Of a DNA stretch of 61,433 bases, positions 9,001-18,929 are shown piece by piece. The stretch covers positions 1 through 61,433 of the forward strand of contig QKJP01000068.1 of the NCBI GenBank assembly GCA_003249255.1. The letters run 5' to 3'. Made by a program: the position numbers and the translations under genes. Below the pieces are notes generated by a model. It did not search any database, was not told the DNA's origin, and saw only the letters and a program-made list of their open reading frames with translations. Each line of letters opens with the position of its first letter. The first letter of the stretch is position 1. The DNA is from Bacteroidales bacterium (lineage in GTDB: Bacteria; Bacteroidota; Bacteroidia; Bacteroidales; Marinilabiliaceae).

Positions 9001-10100
9001 AGCATAGCTTCAACATGACCACCAGAACGAGTATTTGCTCTATCGTTTTGAGGATTTGATTGTGGCCAGTCGTACATGTGAACACCATAGAAATCCATAT
9101 CCGCGCCGGCATAATCTATGAATCCTTGGTACATGTAATCCCATTGCCACCAGTCTTTCGTTCTGTTATCCCAAGCTACAGGCCATTCGTCTAAACCAAC
9201 ACCAGGGTGTGCAACACCACCCGTTTTGTTAACACCAGATAACATGTTATGGTATTTAGGGATCATTGGATTATCAGCCTTTAAATATTGAGTCCAGGTA
9301 TCTAATGTTGTACGACTAGGGATACCATCCGCTTTATAAAGGTCTAATTGTCCCCAAGTCATACCACCAATCTTAGGTGCTTTGTCGCCCAATTTAGCAC
9401 GTACTTCCTGAGCTACTAACTTGTGGTACTCCCAGTTCTTTTCAAGACCTGAAACAATCATTCCGAAAGAAGGATTCATGAAGTTCATATCAGGCTCATT
9501 GTAACATTCCCAATACATTGGTAATGGCTCACCTGTATCGTCACTTGATTGTGCAAAATAGTGCTTTAAGTATTTAGCAACCCAGTCAGCTGCAGCATCG
9601 GTATCATCAACAAACCATCCGCCTTTTCCTTTGCCAAATCCTTCATACCATGATAGGTTAGGGTACATAGGTGAGAAGTCATTAAGTCCCATAATCATAT
9701 TTGATTTAGACTCATACTGATGAGCAGATGCAAAATCATCCGATTCGTACCACTGCTTTAAACCTCCACCGTGTTCGATCATTTGAGCTTCATTAGCCCA
9801 TCCCGGCTTGTTTGGATCTTCCTCTACACCTTGCATTTTCCATACAGTTCCACCTGTTTCACGACCAAAATATACATCCAGGTCATTGATTAGGTAATCT
9901 AACATGTCTTCATGTCCCTTCCAATCAGATTCGTGTGGAGTTGCGTGAATGGTCATACGTCTTTCACGTCCAAAGCGTGATTCGCCATCTACAGAGTGCT
10001 CCATGTTTAGGTTGACATCTACATTTACATTTTGTGCAAATACAGAGCTCATACCTAAAGCAACACTACTGCATAATGTTAATAGATACTTTGTATTCAT
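6096..10100 (-). CDS. GH86 beta-agarase/porphyranase-like enzyme with Big_2, CBM6 and T9SS tail
   Basis: A 1334-residue secreted enzyme, likely an endo-acting hydrolase of agarose or porphyran. A signal peptide (1-22, ending VFAQ) precedes a GH86-like (clan GH-A) catalytic region at about 40-600. WECYNEPDM supplies the likely acid/base Glu202 and DIVMSEFGT the likely nucleophile Glu388. A jelly-roll-like stretch follows at about 610-740. Then come Big_2 Ig-like domains at about 750-833, 840-925 and 1028-1108, with an unassigned domain at 930-1025 between the last two. A CBM6 at 1115-1242 (IEAEDYD start, WNMDKFTL end) and a T9SS type-A sorting tail from about 1255 (ASIYPNPA) finish it. CBM6 modules often bind agarose chain ends. 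It is monocistronic. Family GH86 is called from motif pattern and overall architecture; agarase versus porphyranase is not decided. Confidence 0.85.
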   Translation of the reverse strand: MNTKYLLTLCSSVALGMSSVFAQNVNVDVNLNMEHSVDGESRFGRERRMTIHATPHESDWKGHEDMLDYLINDLDVYFGRETGGTVWKMQGVEEDPNKPGWANEAQMIEHGGGLKQWYESDDFASAHQYESKSNMIMGLNDFSPMYPNLSWYEGFGKGKGGWFVDDTDAAADWVAKYLKHYFAQSSDDTGEPLPMYWECYNEPDMNFMNPSFGMIVSGLEKNWEYHKLVAQEVRAKLGDKAPKIGGMTWGQLDLYKADGIPSRTTLDTWTQYLKADNPMIPKYHNMLSGVNKTGGVAHPGVGLDEWPVAWDNRTKDWWQWDYMYQGFIDYAGADMDFYGVHMYDWPQSNPQNDRANTRSGGHVEAMLDMFEWYDNFKFGNKKDIVMSEFGTVNDDLMKTILDGRRDWLFIKPFNQMMMQFLERPSHVVYSMPFAPTKAIWGAYEDGGKVIRYGGGSLMEPKGTWTSLSTNPSQGWGWSGIIHFFELWKDVEGTRIDTKSNDNDVQVDAYVNGKHVYVILNNCVDIDKTINLNTFGISGNTVSSVELRHIFRGDDDFTKYTIANMTAAPATANLKPNSTIVLDYTYANNVVINQESKETKYMCEPLAGTQKNDRGTQLCHTTAKSSITATIKDVVKPAKGEAIIRVGGFFPNPADGVLPDGSTGMKVKALKVNGNDVIVESDNFVTNTRGYGLGNYKGAWFGVLELECPVEYLKTGENTVYFERWQGVEFTTIMIQVFDMTAEPGRTTGGATITGLAFNSSSANVMNGQTLGLAAVFTPANASDKGLTWTSSNTSAVTVDANGIVTAVANSGSAVITAKSTANPSISASITIKAVPYQTSTVTGITITEGTSIAVDQNVNTKLNVTFTPAPEVAPEVIWTTSDASIVEVLSTGTIIGKTVGESATITATVKNTNIKDEITVNVKLAGGESVSTRALADFLTPLNSYTFTIPVAVMGERTVVAELLKDGSALGSGTATIDAVGSATAEVTVNLGSAPAIATGYAVRLTLKDGATVLSTKTKDVEMKAPTAVAGVSLPDSPIGMIKNASKTLLATISPANASDQRVSWSSNKPAIADIDENGKVTAYSVGEAIITVTTNDQGKKATVTIIVSDFQGSLEIEAEDYDRPGGPQDAIGIYTVDSNGKTGINNVQKGDWVEFDVYIPEDGSYSVSFEAATKMADGVIEFIVDGRSVGTVKVPTDDWDNFATIDLANQFDLGDGYHTFKVLASGSDQWQWNMDKFTLVREGSASGPVSVASFTQGKASIYPNPAVDVININGIEAGSYTVQIINMLGVAISTQVIDVTIDNSVNVSELASGVYQLVITDGSENETLSFTKK

Positions 10101-10377
10101 TGTTTGTTAGTTATGTGTTATAAATTTTAACCCGCTGTAAAACTAATGAAATTTAATGGAAATTAACGTTTAAGATTTTGTTTTTTTGTATAAAAATGAT
10201 TATTTAAAGTGTAGCCTCAATGTTTTTCGTCAAAAAAAATCCAACGTTTATCATTATAATATATCCCTTCATGTAATGTATTAATGTTTTTTTTGATAAC
10301 ATGAGGTGTTAAGAAAGTGTTTGAAAGCAGAAAATATAATTTCTTTGTATTGGTGATCTGAGAGCTATTGATGATGT

Positions 10378-12780
10378 TTATTTTTTACTGATAACCTCAA
10401 ATTGTCTTGTAATTTCATGGCCATTATTATCAATCACGGTCAGGGTGTATTTTCCACTTTTGGGGGAGATGCCTATTTGGTGAATATCGGTGGTGGTTCC
10501 GATGTAGCTATCATTTAAATGCCAAAATAATTCTGCTTTTGGATTCTTATGGACGGCTTCAATAACAATTTGTCCCATTTCGCCACTTAATTCTACAGGT
10601 ACGTAGAGTTTCATCCCTTGGCTCGGATAAATAATGTCCATGTTTTTGATATTGTTTTCGCTGCATCCGGGTTTAAAATGTGGCAAGGGTTGATAGGATG
10701 GTTTTCTGGATTTGTAATAATATTCCTGTACAGGAGGAAGTACAAACCATGGTTTGTGTACCATTTTATTTATGGGGTAGCATGAGCTTTTTACCCGGTA
10801 TTGTTCGTTTTCATCCAAATGGACAATGGTGTGGTAAGGACAAACATCTGTGTCTAAACCTTCCCGGGCAATCCAAATTGTATCGCCATGTTCGCAATTT
10901 TCGCCGATTCGGTGTCCACTTTTGTTGCACACTACTGTTTGAACCATTTCATCTTCAGGTTGCTGAAACCAGGTTGTGGCGGGTAGCTTTTTAAAAATAT
11001 CAAACATAACCGGACCGGCAGCGCTAACTCCTATACAACCCGGGCGACCTTCGCCTGAAGCATTTCCAACCCACACACCAACCACATATTCCGGAGTTGT
11101 GCCAATGGACCAGGCATCTCTAAAGCCGTAACTGGTTCCTGTTTTCCAGGCAATCTTTTTAGATCCGGCAAAATATTTCCAGCCCATTTCTTCTGCTGGT
11201 CGGTTTACTTCAAGTAAAGCCTTGTAGGTTAGCCAAATAGAAGCTGCATTAATCAATCCTTTTTCTTTTTCTTCTTCCAGGTGAGGTTCAATATAGTTGG
11301 GGTTGATATTTAACGGCCTAATGTTATTTGGATTGTAATAACCTGTGCCTTCAGTATGATGAACTAGGGTGCGGGAAAGGGACGCATAAGCTCCGCAAAT
11401 ATCCCACAAGCTTACTTCAGCTCCTCCTAATATTAACGATAAACCATAATGCAAAGGAGCCTTATCGATGGTTTTTAATCCGAGTTTCTGTACTAAAAAG
11501 TGGAACTTGCTCAAGGAGTATTTTTTAAGCATTCGTACTGCCGGAATGTTTAAAGAACGCGATAATGCTTGTGAAGCTGGTACAGCTCCATCAAACTTCA
11601 GGTTAAAGTTTTGAGGATTAAACCCGGTCATGTTTGTGGGAATATCCGGAATGAGCGTACCGGGTAAAATTTGCCCCTCGTTGAGCATTGCGGCATAGAG
11701 TAGCGGTTTTAGGATACTTCCGGAACTTCGGGGGGCAGTTACTACGTTTACTTTGTTGCCACGTTTGTTTTTTTCAGTATAATCTACATTTCCAACGTAA
11801 GCTAATACTTTGCCGGTTTTTACTTCGGCTACAAGGGCAGCGATGTTGTAAATTTCATTGGCTTTGAGGTTTTTGGCGTGAAATTGAACGACTTTGTTGA
11901 TTTCTTTTTGAAGACGGCCATCAATACTGGTTTGAGTGATTTTTGAATTGCCCTCTCCTTGATATAATTCCATCATTAAATGATACGCATCCTGAGGTAG
12001 GGGGTATGGCTTGTCCGGAATCCGTTCGAGCAAAGCAAAATCCATGGTTAAGGAGTCGATGATACCTTCATGATACAAGGCTTTTAATAAACGGTTTCTT
12101 TTGCTGAGTAAAGCATTCCTGTTTTTACCGGGATGAATTAAGGCTGGCGCATTAGGTAGTATGGCCAAAGTTGCTGCTTCTGCCCAAGAGAGATCCTGAG
12201 CACTTCTTTGAAAATAGCGCCATGAGGCGGCATCTAACCCTACGACGTTACCTCCAAAAGGAGCATGGGAACTGTATAAGGCCAGTATTTCATCTTTTGA
12301 ATATTGGATTTCAAGACGTGTTGACAATATAATTTCAAGGATCTTTTCAAAGAAGGATCTTTTCCGGTTTTTTCGAGCCATGCGTATGACTTGCATGCTG
12401 ATGGTGCTACCTCCACTTTTAACCGTTTGGTGTTTAATGTTTAGATACAGGGCGCGTAGGATAGATACTGGATTAAAACCCGGGTGTTTATAAAAGTGTT
12501 TGTCTTCAAAGCAAATAATGGCTTTCTTAAATTTTACAGGCACACTATCATTGGCAGGGAAACGCCATTGACCATCATCGGCGATTTTTGCACCTAATAA
12601 ATCTTTGTTTGCATCTGTTACAACCGTAGATATGGGATCGTTAAAAAGTTGTTTGGGTAAAGAAAAATAATAGAAGATCAAAATGAGTAATGCACCTCCA
12701 TAGATAACAGGGTGCTTTTTTACTTGTTTTATGAAATTACGACTGATTCTATTTGTTAATTTCTTTACCGCTTGATTCAT
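10378..12780 (-). CDS. pbpC: Penicillin-binding protein 1C
   Basis: An 800-residue class A penicillin-binding protein of the PBP1C type. One N-terminal membrane helix (about 24-42) anchors it. The GT51 glycosyltransferase domain has the EDKHFYKHPG motif with catalytic Glu92, followed by GGSTISMQ. The transpeptidase domain has the SxxK serine in GSILKPLLYA, the SxN motif in SRSLNIP and the KTG motif in WKTGTSYGF. The C-terminal BiPBP_C domain (about 715-800) is diagnostic of PBP1C. The alpha-2-macroglobulin gene lies directly upstream on the same strand. This pairing is widespread, and the two are thought to act together in envelope repair and defence against host or rival proteases. Confidence 0.95.
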   Translation of the reverse strand: MNQAVKKLTNRISRNFIKQVKKHPVIYGGALLILIFYYFSLPKQLFNDPISTVVTDANKDLLGAKIADDGQWRFPANDSVPVKFKKAIICFEDKHFYKHPGFNPVSILRALYLNIKHQTVKSGGSTISMQVIRMARKNRKRSFFEKILEIILSTRLEIQYSKDEILALYSSHAPFGGNVVGLDAASWRYFQRSAQDLSWAEAATLAILPNAPALIHPGKNRNALLSKRNRLLKALYHEGIIDSLTMDFALLERIPDKPYPLPQDAYHLMMELYQGEGNSKITQTSIDGRLQKEINKVVQFHAKNLKANEIYNIAALVAEVKTGKVLAYVGNVDYTEKNKRGNKVNVVTAPRSSGSILKPLLYAAMLNEGQILPGTLIPDIPTNMTGFNPQNFNLKFDGAVPASQALSRSLNIPAVRMLKKYSLSKFHFLVQKLGLKTIDKAPLHYGLSLILGGAEVSLWDICGAYASLSRTLVHHTEGTGYYNPNNIRPLNINPNYIEPHLEEEKEKGLINAASIWLTYKALLEVNRPAEEMGWKYFAGSKKIAWKTGTSYGFRDAWSIGTTPEYVVGVWVGNASGEGRPGCIGVSAAGPVMFDIFKKLPATTWFQQPEDEMVQTVVCNKSGHRIGENCEHGDTIWIAREGLDTDVCPYHTIVHLDENEQYRVKSSCYPINKMVHKPWFVLPPVQEYYYKSRKPSYQPLPHFKPGCSENNIKNMDIIYPSQGMKLYVPVELSGEMGQIVIEAVHKNPKAELFWHLNDSYIGTTTDIHQIGISPKSGKYTLTVIDNNGHEITRQFEVISKK

Positions 12781-12922
12781 TAATAGATCGTTAGATCCCG
12801 ATAGCTATCAGGATAGATAATAAATGGTAGATCAATCTGCAAGATGCTTAAAAAGTTTAATGCATCAGCAATATAGTTGAAAAAATAGTGCTTAAAGAGG
12901 AGACTTGTTTTTTATATAAAAG

Positions 12923-12962
12923 TTGGGCTGTTTCAAAAACAATCGCTTTTAAAACAGCCCAA
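12923..12962 (-). terminator. Hairpin between the alpha-2-macroglobulin and PBP1C genes
   Basis: TTGGGCTGTTT (12923-12933) pairs with AAACAGCCCAA (12952-12962). It is about 50 bp beyond the macroglobulin stop and is followed by a T-rich stretch on the minus strand. PBP1C may therefore have its own promoter in the remaining 140 bp. Confidence 0.65.
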
Positions 12963-12989
12963 TCTATTATTCATTATTATTTAGTCTTT

Positions 12990-13031
12990 GTTCTTCATTC
13001 TTTATTCATTCTTCATTCATTCTTCATTATT
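12990..13031. repeat. Degenerate heptamer array, TTCATTC family
   Basis: Six 7-bp units built on TTCATTC/ATTCTTC words. The array covers the last codons and stop codon (13013-13015) of the alpha-2-macroglobulin gene and continues into the gap, so the C-terminal residues KNE are encoded by repeat sequence. Confidence 0.6.
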
Positions 13032-16000
13032 TGCACCCATCCTCCAGCTTTTCTTGCACTTATTTTAGCATCGTACATGGCTTCGCAATAAGTAGTTGGT
13101 TGATAGAATTTACCTAAATAGGCAGCATTTAATAAAACCACAAAGGTCTTTCTGGCATTAGCCGGAAGGTCAAAGTAGGTATACACCCGGTCATCACGGA
13201 TGTCCTGATACGTTGGCACATCTTTAGTGTGTGCAGATGCGGCATCATTTAAGCGGGTATTATGAATCTCCCAACCGGAAGGGAAAACGGTTGATAAAGC
13301 CATGTTTTCATAATCTCCAAAAGCTCCCGGATTACTAACTGTGATCTCGGCTTTAAAGTCGGTTCCCTGAGTCAGCTTATCAGGATTAATGGTATTGCCA
13401 TCCATATCTTTATATGTTATAAACATTTTAAGATTATTGTTTGATGTCTCACTGTTATCAATGAGTGGCTGTCCTTCCATTACTACACGCGCATATAATA
13501 CCGTAGTGCCCGGATTATTAACTGTAATAGAACCTTTGGTAGTACCCCTTACACCGAGAGAGGTTGATGAAATGCGTTTTCCGGTTTCAATGGAATTGAT
13601 GTCTCCATTATTTAAAGAATACTCGAACTTCAGCACATTCGAATCACCTGATGATTTTACAAATTGAGAAATTCCGATTAAACAGTATGCTGTAGTTTGT
13701 GTGCTGTACCATTTGTTGGAATTTAAATCTGCCGAAATAGATTCTAATAAAGTAACAGCATCTTCAGTTTTCTTTAAGTTAACCAAGGCTTCTAAAATCA
13801 TTCCCTTATCTCGTAAGCTGGATCCAAAAGAATTAGACATTTCGTTGTATTCTGCAATGTCTGTGGTGGTGTTTTCTACCACTTCCAATCCTTTCTCAGG
13901 ACGGCCTGCAATGGCATAAGCAGCCGCTAAGCGCCATTTTGCCTGTTGTGATAAAGAGCCTGATTCGCGTAAGCGGTTCATGGCACTGTAATCTTCTTCG
14001 CCGGCTAAAGCCATCGTGTATAATCGGTATGCTTGTATAAGATCACTTTTAATATAACTGTTATTTTTTGACCAGTTTTTAGCTTCCGATTTTTGATATT
14101 TAATCCAATTGGATTTTAATCCGGATGGCAGATCATAACCCAGTTTTTCAGCCTCAATTAAGAAATGACCAGCATAACTGGTTCCCCAATCTGAGGCTGA
14201 CGAAGCTTCGGGCCAATAACCTAAGCCACCTGAAGATAATTGGAACGAATGTAAGCGCTTGATACCTGCTTTAATGTTTTTCTCAATTTCTGCTTTCTGC
14301 TCACTGGTTAAATTAGTGACTTTGTCTAAATACAATTGAGGGAAAACAGATGAAGTCGTTTGTTCAATACATCCATGCGGATATTTGATCAAATATTTCA
14401 TTTGCTTATTCAGGTTAATAGGAGGCAGGTTGGTCACTTCTAAAGTGGCCGAATTAGTAGCGCCCATACCCGGTAAAGTGAAATCTGCATTCCATGTTTG
14501 TCCCGGTTCGATGACTTTGTGAATTAAATCTGTCACAAAAGGATTTGGATTACTGACTTGTATTTCTACTTTGTAATCGGCTTTGTAATTTCCACTTTCA
14601 ACCAAAACTTCCACTTCAGCAACGCCTAAATTCTCATTAACCTTTAAGCCAAAGTCAACGATTTGTTCGCCGGTTTTGCTAAATTTTAAGTTTTTGGTAG
14701 ACTCTGTTATCGAGATTAAATCGTTGGTTTTAACGCTTACTTTTACATCTTTAACTTTTTTATCCATGGCAAAAACCGTTACCGGTAATTTTACCGTTTC
14801 TCCCGGTGATAGAACACGTGGCAGGGTAGCTAAAACCATTAATGGATTTTTAACCGGAACAGCTTTTTCAGCTTTACCATAAGCACCATTATAACCAGCT
14901 ACAACCATAGCTTTTACCGAACCAATGTATTTGGGCATTTTAAAAGTATGTGTATTTTTATCTCCCACATCAAGTGTAAATGGTCCCATATAAATGACTA
15001 CCGGTTTAAAGCGATCAGCCTTTTTGCGGCCTTCAGCATTAAAGCCTCCACCACCAATACCAAATACTTTCTCTACATGGCCACCGTAGCCACCCATAAC
15101 CATATCGTACATATCCCAGGTGCTAATTCCCAAGGCTTCGCGTGCATAAAAATGGTTTCGTGGATCTGGTGTACTGTAGCGGGTGAGGTCTAACAAACCT
15201 TCATCCACAACCGCTAAAGTATAGGTCATTTGTTTTTTAGATTTCTCAGAAACTTTTATGGTTACTTCACTCTCAGCCGATAGTTCATCCGGCATATCAA
15301 TGACCGGTTCCAGTTTGGTTTGAGGATCTTCAACCATGATGGGCGTATAGCCATATAATCTTAATGGCGCATCATTATCCTTGCTATGTGGTTGAAGTAA
15401 GGTCACGTTAATGAATACATTAGGTGACATGGCTTCTGTAATTGGTAATTTAAATACCGTACGTTCTTTACTTGTAGTAGCCCAGTGCGATTCAATGATT
15501 TTTGAACCGGATTCGATGCTGATTAAAGCACGTCCATTGGGTGCTTCAGGCAAAGTGATTTCTGCAGTTTCTCCAACGTTGTATTTGGCCTTATCGGTAG
15601 CCAATGTTAGGATAGAGGAACTGCCCATTCCCATGTCTCTCGATTTACCAGCCCAACCCGGCCAATCTATGTATACGATCTTGCCGGTACTATGACCTGA
15701 TTCATCAGAAACTTTAATTAGGTAACGACCCCATGATGGATATTTGACTTCAAATTCAAAGCTACCCATACCATTTGCTCCGGTAGAAGCTGTGGTTTCA
15801 AAAATGCTGTTATGGTGCTCATTACCTGAATAATTTCCAAGGTTGTCTTCTGAGGTATCCCACCACCAACGCCAATTTAGTTGATAGATTTTTACATCAA
15901 GATTTTTTCTGGCCACCAAATCTCCGTTTTCATTAACTGTTAAAAGATTTACTTTATGTTTGGTATCCGTTAAAAGCATATTGCGGGCAGCATCTCCCTT

Positions 16001-18571
16001 AGGAACTTTTATACCTACATAAGTGCTGTATGGTGAATACGGAAGCGAAAACTGGTCGATGCTATAATCGCCTGATTCTTCAAATGCAATGGTTTTAAAA
16101 TCTGCGCGTAACATACCCGGTGCAGCATCTCTAACATGAATGTCGGCCGAGATGTTTGCCATACCTTCACTGTTTACGCTGCGGTTAAAAATAACATCCT
16201 CTTGGGTGCTAAAGTCTCTGGAAGGGTCATCAAAGATAAAATCAGCATATTTTCCAAAATTGGTTTTTACCTGACTAAGCGTCATAGTTACTTGTGCATT
16301 CAAATCTCCAGCCACTGCACCATGAAGCCACTTTAAATCCAGCTTACCTTGAATGTAATCGCTTGCGGCAGAAAGTTTATCTACGCCAAAGTCAATTTTT
16401 ATTTTGAGGCGATTAGGCTTAACGGTCTCAATTTTAAGTGATTTTTCGAAAATAGCACCGCCAACTTTTACGCGGGCTAACCAATTTCCGGTTGGAGCTT
16501 CATCATCAGTCAGTGTTTTAAAATGGTAGAAGCCATTTACTCCGGTTGTTTTGATTTGCTTATCTGAAACTTGTCCGTAAGGATTAATCAATTCAAAACT
16601 AACAGGGTGATTGAATGGAATTAGTTTTTGCTTGTCTTCTAAAATGAAGTTGATGTATAAAGAATCTCCCGGACGCCACACGCCTCTTTCTCCATAAATA
16701 AAGCCTTTTATTCCTTTTTGGATTTGGCTTCCTCCCACATCAAACCAGGTTAGAGATAGGGCAGAACCTTCAAATAAACGAACAAAACCTCTTTCGTCTC
16801 CTTTCTTCGCAATCAATAAGAAGGGCTTAATCTTAGATGTTAAAGTAGCCATACCATCGGAGTTGGTTTTTTGAGAAGTTAAGAGCTGGTTTTGATAGCT
16901 ATATAACTCTACTTCAACACCTCCTTGTGGTTCAAGAGTTTTTAAATCAGTTACCGTTACCGTAAAATTCTTTTGCTTGTCCATTTTTGCAATAATCCCC
17001 AGGTTGGAGGATAAAACATTACGACTTACAAAACGGCCACTGTGGTAATACGCGTTATCGCACGGATTGTCCCTGCTGTAATACGAGTCATCGTAATACT
17101 CGTCGTAGTAATCCCAGGAGCTGTTTTCTGAAGCAGTTTTATCCGGCTCATCCCAGTTTACAACTTCCTCTTCAGAATCCTCACCACTCGAATCCTGACA
17201 ACCATATAAGGAATATGATTTCTTAAAAGAAATCGTTACACGGTATAAAGAACCCGGATCGGTTTTGATTAGTTTGGAAAGATCTAATGAATAGGTGTTC
17301 CATTCAGAAAAGTCTACGGTGGTGGAGGATTTTAAATCAATTTTTTGCTGGTATACCTGGCGCCCAACACGGCGTAATTCTTTAATTCCATCCAGCTTGT
17401 TGACTTGCAAGAATTGAGCAATGTTACTTTCATAAATTTTAATAATACTTACATCAACAGCGCTTAGATTTACGGCTTTAAAAGGAAAGGTTAAGCCTTC
17501 AGAATTTGGCATGATCACACCATCACCAATTAATTCAACCGCCGGTTTGATGTCTGTAAAGGTTAATGTTTTTTCATAATCATCTTTAAGACGGTCTTTA
17601 AAGGAGTTTTTAACATCTTCTTCGATAATTAAAGTATGTTTCCCGGTAAGTTTGGAACTTGGATAAGCTCTCACTGTATTTTCATCAATGGAGAAGGAGA
17701 AGTTTTTGTATTCTTCGCAGTAGATAAGGCCTTCAATGCTTTTACTGGTATGTCCTAAAGGATCTGAAAATTGAATTTCAACGTGCTGATTGGGATATTG
17801 ATATACCTTTGCACTTAACACTTTAAAGTCACCAATGGCGGGCACTTCAACCACCACAGAACCGCTTCTTGAAACCCCCAGGCATTCACCATTCCACTTG
17901 ACGTCGATTTTTTGAAGCGTGTTTTTTCGACTGATGCTATCAATAATAAACGAATGTTCCTTACGGTTTTCTCCATGAATCCAGGAGATGGGTAACTCTT
18001 TACCTTCCTGTTGTGCCGATAATAGTTTTTCAATCTGCTCATTGTCGGCCACATCCGAAGTTTTTATGTTTCCTTTTAGAAAATACCGGTTGGTTTTATT
18101 CGGATATATACTCAAGCCTTCTTGAATAACTGCATAATTCTGTTCAATTGTTGTGAAACTAAAGTCTAAATTTTCAAATTCAGGAGCCACCTTTACCAGT
18201 TTATGTAACTTTAGTTTGACCTTGTAGTATTGACCGGACGTAAGTTTTTGGTTAGGAATGAACTCAACTGTCCGGTAATCCAGCCAGCGCGTGGAACCCT
18301 CTATCTTTGGTTCAAATGAGAAAATCTCTTCTTCAATAGCACCATCTTTTTCATCCAATCTAAGCGAGTTACTCGCCAGGATAACTTTAATGGATGATTC
18401 GGACGAGATTACTCCTGAAGTTAAAGCAGTTACGTATTCGCTAAAGGCAGGGGCTATTTCATCCGCTTCCTGAACCGAAGAGTCTTTTCTAGAATGACAT
18501 GCAGAAGTGATTAATAATAATGATAAAGCTCCGAATATGAGCTTTTTGTGCAGTACTGAAAGTATTTTCAT
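13013..18571 (-). CDS. Bacterial alpha-2-macroglobulin lipoprotein (YfhM-like)
   Basis: A very large envelope protein (1852 residues) of the bacterial alpha-2-macroglobulin family, which traps attacking proteases. I chose ATG at 18571, because it gives a clean lipoprotein signal ending LLLITSAC (Cys25); a longer frame from 18640 adds 23 unlikely residues. Many MG (macroglobulin) beta-sandwich domains fill the N-terminal two thirds. The thioester motif GCIEQ is intact at about residue 1398, inside the alpha/alpha-toroid thioester domain. A low-complexity acidic/tyrosine-rich insert (DYYDEYYDDSYYS) lies at about residue 490. It is followed by pbpC on the same strand, the usual partner. Type-1-like: thioester present and pbpC adjacent. 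Confidence 0.93.
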   Translation of the reverse strand: MKILSVLHKKLIFGALSLLLITSACHSRKDSSVQEADEIAPAFSEYVTALTSGVISSESSIKVILASNSLRLDEKDGAIEEEIFSFEPKIEGSTRWLDYRTVEFIPNQKLTSGQYYKVKLKLHKLVKVAPEFENLDFSFTTIEQNYAVIQEGLSIYPNKTNRYFLKGNIKTSDVADNEQIEKLLSAQQEGKELPISWIHGENRKEHSFIIDSISRKNTLQKIDVKWNGECLGVSRSGSVVVEVPAIGDFKVLSAKVYQYPNQHVEIQFSDPLGHTSKSIEGLIYCEEYKNFSFSIDENTVRAYPSSKLTGKHTLIIEEDVKNSFKDRLKDDYEKTLTFTDIKPAVELIGDGVIMPNSEGLTFPFKAVNLSAVDVSIIKIYESNIAQFLQVNKLDGIKELRRVGRQVYQQKIDLKSSTTVDFSEWNTYSLDLSKLIKTDPGSLYRVTISFKKSYSLYGCQDSSGEDSEEEVVNWDEPDKTASENSSWDYYDEYYDDSYYSRDNPCDNAYYHSGRFVSRNVLSSNLGIIAKMDKQKNFTVTVTDLKTLEPQGGVEVELYSYQNQLLTSQKTNSDGMATLTSKIKPFLLIAKKGDERGFVRLFEGSALSLTWFDVGGSQIQKGIKGFIYGERGVWRPGDSLYINFILEDKQKLIPFNHPVSFELINPYGQVSDKQIKTTGVNGFYHFKTLTDDEAPTGNWLARVKVGGAIFEKSLKIETVKPNRLKIKIDFGVDKLSAASDYIQGKLDLKWLHGAVAGDLNAQVTMTLSQVKTNFGKYADFIFDDPSRDFSTQEDVIFNRSVNSEGMANISADIHVRDAAPGMLRADFKTIAFEESGDYSIDQFSLPYSPYSTYVGIKVPKGDAARNMLLTDTKHKVNLLTVNENGDLVARKNLDVKIYQLNWRWWWDTSEDNLGNYSGNEHHNSIFETTASTGANGMGSFEFEVKYPSWGRYLIKVSDESGHSTGKIVYIDWPGWAGKSRDMGMGSSSILTLATDKAKYNVGETAEITLPEAPNGRALISIESGSKIIESHWATTSKERTVFKLPITEAMSPNVFINVTLLQPHSKDNDAPLRLYGYTPIMVEDPQTKLEPVIDMPDELSAESEVTIKVSEKSKKQMTYTLAVVDEGLLDLTRYSTPDPRNHFYAREALGISTWDMYDMVMGGYGGHVEKVFGIGGGGFNAEGRKKADRFKPVVIYMGPFTLDVGDKNTHTFKMPKYIGSVKAMVVAGYNGAYGKAEKAVPVKNPLMVLATLPRVLSPGETVKLPVTVFAMDKKVKDVKVSVKTNDLISITESTKNLKFSKTGEQIVDFGLKVNENLGVAEVEVLVESGNYKADYKVEIQVSNPNPFVTDLIHKVIEPGQTWNADFTLPGMGATNSATLEVTNLPPINLNKQMKYLIKYPHGCIEQTTSSVFPQLYLDKVTNLTSEQKAEIEKNIKAGIKRLHSFQLSSGGLGYWPEASSASDWGTSYAGHFLIEAEKLGYDLPSGLKSNWIKYQKSEAKNWSKNNSYIKSDLIQAYRLYTMALAGEEDYSAMNRLRESGSLSQQAKWRLAAAYAIAGRPEKGLEVVENTTTDIAEYNEMSNSFGSSLRDKGMILEALVNLKKTEDAVTLLESISADLNSNKWYSTQTTAYCLIGISQFVKSSGDSNVLKFEYSLNNGDINSIETGKRISSTSLGVRGTTKGSITVNNPGTTVLYARVVMEGQPLIDNSETSNNNLKMFITYKDMDGNTINPDKLTQGTDFKAEITVSNPGAFGDYENMALSTVFPSGWEIHNTRLNDAASAHTKDVPTYQDIRDDRVYTYFDLPANARKTFVVLLNAAYLGKFYQPTTYCEAMYDAKISARKAGGWVQIMKNE

Positions 18572-18929
18572 GTTTATGAGATTAGATTTCAGCGTATAAA
18601 AATAATAGGAAGTTTCGTTTTTCCTAAGTAATTGAAGCAATAGAGTTTGTAAAATGTGAAAGATGACTTCTAATTGGATTGGCCATTTGGTACTTTCCTT
18701 TCACATTTTGTTTCGTAGTTATTCAACTGTTTTTCAATATTTGGAAACCTGAAGTAGGTATGGATCAAGGCCGCAAAATTTGATGTGATACATGTAATTT
18801 TTTGTTCGGAGATGTGGACTTTCTTATCTTGACATTGACCTAAATGTTGAAGTATCTTGCTGGTTTACAGTAAGGCTTATTGAGCTTTATTTGTAGACGA
18901 TTGAAATAACGCATACGATTATATAATAT

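Noticed and set aside
17815-18054. Minus-strand 79-codon frame inside the macroglobulin gene
   Set aside because: Overlaps the macroglobulin coding frame in another register; chance open frame.
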